DNA of 11,447 nt, taken from NCBI GenBank assembly GCA_964495095.1, contig CAZBUH010000064.1:1-11447 (forward strand), read 5' to 3'. The position numbers and the translations under genes are program-made. This DNA comes from CAZBUH01 sp964495095. Its GTDB lineage: Bacteria > Bacillota > Clostridia > Oscillospirales > Oscillospiraceae. The notes beneath the pieces were generated by a model that was not told the DNA's origin, did no database searches, and saw only the letters and a list, made by a program, of their open reading frames with translations. Below are positions 8,002 through 11,447 of the stretch, one piece after another. Every line of letters begins with the position of its first letter. Position 1 is the stretch's first letter.

Positions 8002-8017
8002 CTCCCTATCCTGTGCG

Positions 8018-8938
8018 TCAGTGAAAAATTTTCTGATTTCTGATTATCCTGACCTCCGGCTCCAGCTCTATATTAAACTGCCGCAGCACCTCGCTTTGGA
8101 CTATCTCAATAAGCCGCATAACATCGTCAAAGGTCGCGCCGCCCCGGTTTACTATAAAGCCCCCGTGCTTTTCCGACACCTGGGCGCCCCCGGAGCATCG
8201 CCCTTTCAGGCCCGCCTGGTCTATAAGCGCTGCGGCGTAGCCCTCCTTCGGCCTTTTAAATGTGCTGCCCGCCGAGGGCAACTCCAGCGGCTGGCTCGCC
8301 CTCCGCTTTTTATTAAGCTCCGCCATTTTTTCCCGTATCTTTTCAGGCTCGCCTTTCCGGAGTGCCAGCACCGTTTTTAAAATCACCTTTCCGCCTCCGG
8401 AAAAGGCGCTGTGCCTGTAGGAAAAGTCCTGCTCCGGCCCAATGGCCTCCCGGAGCTGCCCGTCCCCGTCCAGATACGCCGTTTTCACGGCCGCGTCCTT
8501 TATTTCGCCGCCGTAGGCCCCGGCGTTCATAAATACGCCGCCGCCCAGTGTGCCCGGTATTCCGTGGGCAAATTCCAGGCCCGTCAGGCCCTTTCCCGCC
8601 GCGAAAACCGCCAGCCGCCCCATGGGTATCCCGGCCTCGGCTGTTATCTCCTTCTCTCCGGTCATTTCCGCACCGCACATGCCGCCGGTGCTTATCACCG
8701 GAATTTCAAGCGGCTCATCCGTTACGAGAAGGTTTGTGCCGTTTCCGACCACAAGGGGCCTCACGCCGCACATAAGCGCCAGCCTGAAAATTTTCTCCAT
8801 ATCCGCCGCGCTCTCAGGCAGGAGGAAAAACGCCGGGCCGCCTATTTTAAACGAGGTGTGGCGGCTCATAGGCTCATCCTCCAATATTTTCACTCCGGAC
8901 TCCCTGCGTACAGCCCTTTTAAAATCATCAAAATTCAT
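8018..8938 (-). CDS. murB: UDP-N-acetylmuramate dehydrogenase (MurB)
   Basis: This 306-residue flavoenzyme reduces UDP-N-acetylglucosamine-enolpyruvate to UDP-N-acetylmuramate with NADPH, the second committed step of peptidoglycan synthesis, in the cytoplasm. The FAD-binding part includes HTSFKIGGPA (27-36), VVGNGTNLLV (63-72) and GLEFAHGIPGTLGGGVFMNAGAYG (about 120-143). Likely active-site residues are R175 in SYRHSAF, the proton-donor serine S225 in PSAGSTFKRP, and E295 in EPEVRIIR. Length and motifs fit the shorter Gram-positive type rather than the 340-residue enteric type. ATG 8938 is preceded by AAAGGAAG a few bases upstream. The gene starts 23 bp after hprK. Its presence ties cell-wall precursor supply to the carbon-signalling genes of the operon. 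Confidence 0.96.
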   Translation of the reverse strand: MNFDDFKRAVRRESGVKILEDEPMSRHTSFKIGGPAFFLLPESAADMEKIFRLALMCGVRPLVVGNGTNLLVTDEPLEIPVISTGGMCGAEMTGEKEITAEAGIPMGRLAVFAAGKGLTGLEFAHGIPGTLGGGVFMNAGAYGGEIKDAAVKTAYLDGDGQLREAIGPEQDFSYRHSAFSGGGKVILKTVLALRKGEPEKIREKMAELNKKRRASQPLELPSAGSTFKRPKEGYAAALIDQAGLKGRCSGGAQVSEKHGGFIVNRGGATFDDVMRLIEIVQSEVLRQFNIELEPEVRIIRNQKIFH

Positions 8939-8961
8939 AAAGCTTCCTTTTCCATACAGGC

Positions 8962-9906
8962 TCAGTTTAATTCCCTCTGCTCCTCGAAAAACCGGTTTAC
9001 CTGGTCGCTGAACTCCTGTGCGGAATTAAGGCCCAGCTTTTTCTGCCGGTTATTCATGGCGGCCACCTCCACTATCATGGCCAGATTCCGGCCCGGCTTT
9101 ACGGGTATCGTCACATAAGGCACGCTCACGTCGAGCACTGTCTCATAATTATTCTCAAGGCCGATCCTGTCGTACATGTATCCGTCCTTCCAGGCTTCTA
9201 TTTTCACGATAAGGTCGATTATCTGGTCTGCCTTTATAGCGCCCAGACCGAACATACGCCGGACGTTTATCACGCCGATCCCCCTCAGCTCCATATAGTA
9301 CCGGGTGAGCTTCGGCGCGGTGCCTATAAGCCTGCTGCCGGCGGAACGGCGTATTTCCACAGCGTCATCGGCTATAAGCCGGTGGCCCCGCTTTAAAAGC
9401 TCCACTGCGGTCTCGCTCTTTCCAATGCCGCTCTCCCCTGTGAGCAGGATGCCCTCGCCGTAGACCTCCACCAGTACGCCGTGGCGCGTTATCCTGGGCG
9501 CAAGGTACTCGTTTAACACCTCTATCAGCACCGCCATCACCTCAGCGGTATCGGTGTGGGTCTTTAAAAGGCTGGTGCCGTATTTCTCCGCCGCCGCGAA
9601 AAATTCCGGCTGCGGCTCCGTCTCATGGCAGAACACAAGAGCGGATATATGGCGGCTCATATAGCTGTCGATGCTGTGCGCCCGCTGCTCCGGTGTCATG
9701 TTCTGGAGATATGTTATCTCCTGGCGGCCTATAAGCTGCATTTTAGACGGCTCAAAATAATCGTAAAACCCCGCCAACTGAAGCCCGGGGCGGTTTATAT
9801 CGTTATTTACTATGTCCTTTTCATCAAAATCCGGTGCCTTGAAGCACACGGACATGTTCATCCTCTCGGCGATGGTCCTGAGCTTTACCTTATAAGGTGT
9901 AATCAT
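8962..9906 (-). CDS. hprK: HPr kinase/phosphorylase
   Basis: This 314-residue protein phosphorylates HPr of the phosphotransferase system on Ser46 and also removes that phosphate. In Firmicutes this controls catabolite repression through CcpA and sugar uptake. An N-terminal domain (about 1-130) precedes the catalytic domain. The catalytic domain has RHGVLVEVYG with H142, the Walker A motif GESGIGKS (157-164), ADDAVEI with D180-D181, and the HPrK signature ELRGIGVINVRRMFG (206-220). Near the C-terminus lies PVKPGRN (268-274). All the key residues I can check are present, so both activities are plausible. ATG 9906 is preceded by GGGAGGGG. It is the first gene of the - strand operon, directly behind an AT-rich promoter region. 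In many Clostridia hprK is likewise found with murB, rapZ, yvcK and whiA. Confidence 0.97.
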   Translation of the reverse strand: MITPYKVKLRTIAERMNMSVCFKAPDFDEKDIVNNDINRPGLQLAGFYDYFEPSKMQLIGRQEITYLQNMTPEQRAHSIDSYMSRHISALVFCHETEPQPEFFAAAEKYGTSLLKTHTDTAEVMAVLIEVLNEYLAPRITRHGVLVEVYGEGILLTGESGIGKSETAVELLKRGHRLIADDAVEIRRSAGSRLIGTAPKLTRYYMELRGIGVINVRRMFGLGAIKADQIIDLIVKIEAWKDGYMYDRIGLENNYETVLDVSVPYVTIPVKPGRNLAMIVEVAAMNNRQKKLGLNSAQEFSDQVNRFFEEQRELN

Positions 9907-9951
9907 ATGCCCCTCCCGCTTACGCTTTACTGTTTATTTGTATAACTCCAT

Positions 9952-9989
9952 ATTATAAATATTATACAATTCAAAGTTTTTTTTCAATA
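9952..9989 (-). promoter_or_regulatory. Likely sigma-A promoter of the hprK-dnaE operon
   Basis: On the - strand a perfect TATAAT lies at 9966-9961, with TATTGA 17 bases upstream (9989-9984) or TTGAAA at 15 bases (9987-9982). A second TATAAT follows at 9957-9952. The region is AT-rich with an A-tract between the boxes, and hprK starts about 45-55 bases downstream. The -10 box is convincing; the -35 box is weak, so the exact promoter is uncertain. Confidence 0.6.
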
Positions 9990-10066
9990 GCTTTGTGAAA
10001 ATACCGGCCCAAATTTGCCGTCCGGCCCTGTTTCGCGGCTTTTTTAAAAATTTTTGAATTTCCCTC

Positions 10067-10098
10067 TTGCAATATTTCCTCTCATCTGCTATTATAAT
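10067..10098 (+). promoter_or_regulatory. Likely sigma-A promoter of rpmB
   Basis: TTGCAA (10067-10072) is followed after 17 bases by TATTAT (10090-10095), which overlaps a perfect TATAAT at 10093-10098 with a 20-base spacing. An AT-rich tract at 10038-10060 could act as an UP element. Transcription would start near 10103, leaving a leader of about 45 nt before rpmB. Confidence 0.65.
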
Positions 10099-10135
10099 AG
10101 ACGTTGTTTAGTCATTATTTAATTTAATTCCGGCG

Positions 10136-10141
10136 AGGAGG
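10136..10141 (+). promoter_or_regulatory. Ribosome-binding site that fixes the rpmB start
   Basis: AGGAGG lies eight bases before GTG 10150. An in-frame GTG at 10141 overlaps this site and cannot use it, so the L28 start is GTG 10150, giving the expected N-terminus MAKCDFC. Confidence 0.85.
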
Positions 10142-10149
10142 TGCAGCAA

Positions 10150-10335
10150 GTGGCTAAATGTGATTTTTGCGATAAAGGTGTTAGTTTCGGTATTAAGGTG
10201 AGCCATTCTCACAGACGCAGCAACCGTACATGGAAGCCCAACGTTAAGCGTGTTAAAGCGATCGTTAACGGCACTCCCTGTCATGTATACGCCTGCACAA
10301 GATGCCTCCGCAGCGGTAAGGTAACGCGTGCCTGA
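10150..10335 (+). CDS. rpmB: 50S ribosomal protein L28 (bL28), zinc-binding form
   Basis: This 61-residue basic protein is ribosomal protein L28 of the large subunit. It has the Gram-positive form MAKCDFCDKG, then SHSHRRSNRTWKPN (18-31) and CTRCLRSGKV (49-58). The pairs C4/C7 and C49/C52 form a zinc-ribbon, the C-plus version; species with zinc-independent paralogues lack these cysteines. The GTG start at 10150 is chosen from the Shine-Dalgarno spacing. The gene is monocistronic, with its own promoter upstream and a strong hairpin terminator beginning 17 bases after the TGA. It is divergent from hprK. Confidence 0.97.
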   Translation: MAKCDFCDKGVSFGIKVSHSHRRSNRTWKPNVKRVKAIVNGTPCHVYACTRCLRSGKVTRA

Positions 10336-10351
10336 TTTCGCAATAAAAAAT

Positions 10352-10383
10352 TACGCTTTCGGTTTTCCGAAGGCGTATTTTTT
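10352..10383 (+). terminator. Rho-independent terminator of rpmB
   Basis: An 11-bp stem (10352-10362 with 10367-10377, one wobble pair, TTTT loop) is followed by six T. Six A precede it (10345-10350), so it could also work on the - strand. Confidence 0.88.
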
Positions 10384-10398
10384 CATATAAAAACGCAC

Positions 10399-10443
10399 AA
10401 AAAAGTAGCCACTCATTTCGCCTTACGAAATGAGTGGCTACTT
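10399..10443 (-). terminator. Perfect 18-bp terminator of the - strand RNA
   Basis: The arms 10403-10420 and 10426-10443 are perfect complements over 18 bp with a five-base loop. On the - strand the stem runs directly into six T (complement of A 10399-10404). On the + strand no T-run follows. It is therefore directional and must serve a transcript coming from the right, where no credible gene is encoded on that strand. This is the main evidence, with the promoter at 10937-10965, for an independent RNA. Confidence 0.88.
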
Positions 10444-10768
10444 CATTGAAACAGGCTCAATCACGCTTTGATTATCCTTTCTTATTGAATTTGCTTTCCG
10501 ACCCAGTTGTCTTTTCTGCCTGTGGCCTCTTTATCCTCTAGGGATTTCTTCCATTAATGGCCCGGGAAAATCTCCTCTGTCAGGAAGCTCAGACTGTTCA
10601 CCGTTTTCCGGCCGGCATATTCGTCCCTATATGCCGTTTTCGTTTCAGTTCTTCAACTTCATCACCTTCCCCGCTGACTGGTTTTGCTTATACCGACTGT
10701 ATATCTAAACCTCCAACCTTCCCTCCGCCAACGAACCCCTCTGTCCGCTGCCGGATATTCAATGGGAT

Positions 10769-10888
10769 CTGGATTTGCCGCTATATCAATTTACCAACAG
10801 GTCAGTTAAAAAGTTTCGCCTGAATTGCTTAGTACAACGGACTCACCGCCAAACTGAATTTCAATAAGCTCGGTCAACTGGATTTGCC
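10769..10888 (-). repeat. Repeated 11-base token in the candidate RNA
   Basis: On the - strand GGCAAATCCAG occurs at 10888-10878 and exactly again at 10779-10769. The order is first token, second token, first token, second token. So the two copies form one imperfect duplicated unit. Confidence 0.78.
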
Positions 10889-10918
10889 TGGCCTGCTTAC
10901 TGCACTGGACTCACCGCC
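10839..10918 (-). repeat. Repeated 12-base token near the 5' end of the candidate RNA
   Basis: On the - strand GGCGGTGAGTCC occurs at 10918-10907 and exactly again at 10850-10839, 68 bases apart. The flanks differ. Inside a non-coding transcript this suggests duplicated structural modules. Confidence 0.8.
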
Positions 10919-10936
10919 TTTCTTGTTTGTGTCTAT

Positions 10937-10965
10937 AATATACATCATTTACTTTTGTTTGTCAA
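10937..10965 (-). promoter_or_regulatory. Near-consensus sigma-A promoter of the candidate RNA
   Basis: On the - strand TTGACA (10965-10960) is followed after exactly 17 bases by TATATT (10942-10937). The upstream 50 bases are very AT-rich, as for an UP element. Transcription should begin near 10930. It is the best promoter in the window, stronger by eye than those of hprK and rpmB. Confidence 0.82.
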
Positions 10966-11146
10966 TAGTTTTTTATAAATTTTTTCTAAAATTTTTAATG
11001 CCCAGACATTTGACATCTGCGGGCACATAAAAACAAATGCGGCTCCATGGGAGACACTTCGTAAGGGAGTTGTCTCCCTTAGGCTTTGCGATCAGCCGGA
11101 ATGGCGGAGATTTGCAGGGAAATGAAATCATTTGGGGGAGCACATC
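10966..11146. other. Non-coding stretch between the candidate RNA promoter and the tnpV relic
   Basis: No credible gene is seen here. The left part is AT-rich and serves as the upstream region of the - strand promoter. An imperfect hairpin lies at 10999-11025 (TGCCC and CAGA pairing with TCTG and GGGCA, one bulged base). The region then turns GC-richer at about 11020, where the mobile-element remnant probably begins. Confidence 0.5.
11049..11081. repeat. Pair of mutually exclusive hairpins upstream of the tnpV relic
   Basis: GGGAGACA (11049-11056) can pair with TGTCTCCC (11071-11078). Alternatively TAAGGGAG (11062-11069) can pair with CTCCCTTA (11074-11081) around a TTGT loop. The two share their 3' arm, so only one can form at a time. 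It may be an attenuator-like leader or a decayed intergenic repeat of the mobile element; no T-run follows. Confidence 0.5.
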
Positions 11147-11447
11147 ACGGAAATATCTGTCTTTGTGCAGAGCGGCGGCACATATGCCCGGCAAGGCGAC
11201 TGCCTGCTGCCTGATCTGAAGCTGCCCGAAACAAGCGATCATGAGATCGGAATATGAGGAAACCGTCGCCGCAGATGGCTGAAAGTGGAGCGTCGAGCGC
11301 TGTACTGGAATCTGCCGGCGAAAGGCAGGCTGAACGAGCATCTCGCCGAGGTTGATCGGAGACGGAAGAACTGTTTCTCAGGCTCGTGGAAAATATGCGG
11401 GAGCTTACTGACCTCATACAGAAAGCGGTAAGTCTCTCAGAAGAACA
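11147..11447 (+). pseudogene. tnpV: Decayed TnpV-like transposon protein gene (runs off the window)
   Basis: Translation from 11147 gives EISVFVQSGGTYARQGDC and then LLPDLKLPE, continuing IGI-stop-GNRRRRWLK, ERRALYWNL and GRLNEHLAEVD. This matches the small TnpV-like proteins of Clostridial mobilizable elements related to Tn4451, which typically read GGTY, GDYLLPDL, IGIWGxRR, YLxxHRR and LNxxLADID. Three lesions are visible. The expected start position, seven or eight bases after GGGGGAG, is ACG (11147-11149). TGA (11255-11257) replaces the usual Trp codon. A one-base deletion between about 11357 and 11365 moves the frame, after which EELFLRLVENM restores the family sequence. The sequence beyond diverges and the end is outside the window. 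TnpV function is not established. It is a relic, probably not translated. Confidence 0.75.

Larger units (their letters stand above)
10399..10930 (-). ncRNA. Candidate large structured non-coding RNA, about 530 nt (ROOL-like size class)
   Basis: A strong promoter and a perfect terminator bracket about 530 nt that contain no ORF with a ribosome-binding site and family-like protein; stop codons occur in all frames. The RNA would be purine-rich. Local hairpins are visible. CGGCATAT pairs with ATATGCCG around an eight-base loop (about 10613-10636). TATAC/GTATA is nested in GGTTT/AAACC with an asymmetric internal loop (about 10680-10711). AATCA/TGATT lies around 10465-10479. GATTT-TCC pairs with GGA-AG-AAATC (about 10545-10572). 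Two sequence tokens each occur twice in the 5' third. These properties fit a large ornate bacterial RNA; ROOL RNAs, known from gut and rumen Firmicutes and near mobile elements, have similar size. I did not see hallmarks of RNase P RNA, tmRNA, SRP RNA, group I or group II introns. That it is a non-coding RNA is well supported; the family name is a guess. Confidence 0.68.

Noticed and set aside
10371..10443. CRISPR-like or inverted-repeat element formed by the two hairpins behind rpmB
   Set aside because: The stems are different in sequence and each has a T-run in the proper direction for rpmB and for the - strand RNA; two terminators explain them fully.
10557..10823. Open frame of 88 codons on the + strand opposite the candidate RNA
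   Set aside because: No ribosome-binding site precedes its ATG; the composition (many Ser, Pro, Phe) is what the antisense of a purine-rich RNA gives; no family motif is seen.
10399..10930. Candidate RNA as RNase P RNA, tmRNA, SRP RNA, a riboswitch or a group I/II intron
   Set aside because: None of the characteristic conserved cores that I can recognise is present, and no gene in riboswitch position or intron-encoded protein follows it on the - strand.
11010..11038. TTGACA on the + strand at 11010-11015 as a promoter for tnpV
   Set aside because: The matching -10 position reads ACAAAT, which is poor, and the TTGACA lies in the loop region of an imperfect hairpin.
11037..11219. 60-codon + strand frame beginning at ATG 11037
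   Set aside because: It overlaps the TnpV reading in another frame and crosses the alternative hairpins; no supporting start signal or similarity.
10973..11341. Open frames on the - strand across the tnpV relic and the RNA promoter
   Set aside because: They lie antisense to recognisable TnpV sequence, have no ribosome-binding site, and one runs through the - strand promoter.

Overview
The window looks like the chromosome of a GC-rich, Gram-positive anaerobe of the class Clostridia, Oscillospiraceae-like. The evidence is the clustering of hprK, murB, rapZ, yvcK, whiA and dnaE, a C4-zinc type ribosomal protein L28, strong Shine-Dalgarno sequences, sigma-A type promoters and a TnpV-like mobile-element relic. 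The assignment is inferred from gene content alone; no search could be run.

Positions 1-1563 (+ strand) hold the end of a short operon: the C-terminal part of ornithine carbamoyltransferase (argF), an ECF-transporter substrate-binding (S) subunit, and a TIGR01440/UPF0340 (YwlG-type) protein of unknown function. It ends at 1567-1640 in two adjacent hairpins, each with a T-run on a different strand. They act as back-to-back terminators for this operon and for the long operon arriving from the other side.

Positions 1660-9906 (- strand) hold one compact operon read hprK > murB > rapZ > yvcK > whiA > dnaE. It joins carbon-catabolite signalling (HPr kinase/phosphorylase), peptidoglycan precursor synthesis (MurB) and cell-wall/carbon homeostasis (RapZ, YvcK) to the WhiA regulator and a DNA polymerase III alpha subunit. 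Junctions from rapZ onward are very tight, with ribosome-binding sites lying in the end of the preceding gene. An AT-rich intergenic region (9907-10149) holds the promoter of this operon and a divergent promoter for rpmB (L28, 10150-10335), which has its own strong terminator.

Positions 10384-11447 are accessory. The most interesting part is 10399-10965 on the - strand: a near-consensus promoter (TTGACA, 17-nt spacer, TATATT), about 530 nt of purine-rich sequence with no credible ORF but with internally repeated sequence tokens and several local hairpins, and a perfect 18-bp terminator stem followed by six T. This is the signature of a large independent non-coding RNA, in the size range of the large ornate bacterial RNAs such as ROOL. 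Family membership cannot be settled by eye. It is flanked on the right by hairpin-rich sequence and a decayed + strand TnpV-type gene (from about 11147 to the edge) that has lost its start codon and acquired a nonsense codon and a frameshift. So the RNA sits between core genes and the remains of a mobile element.
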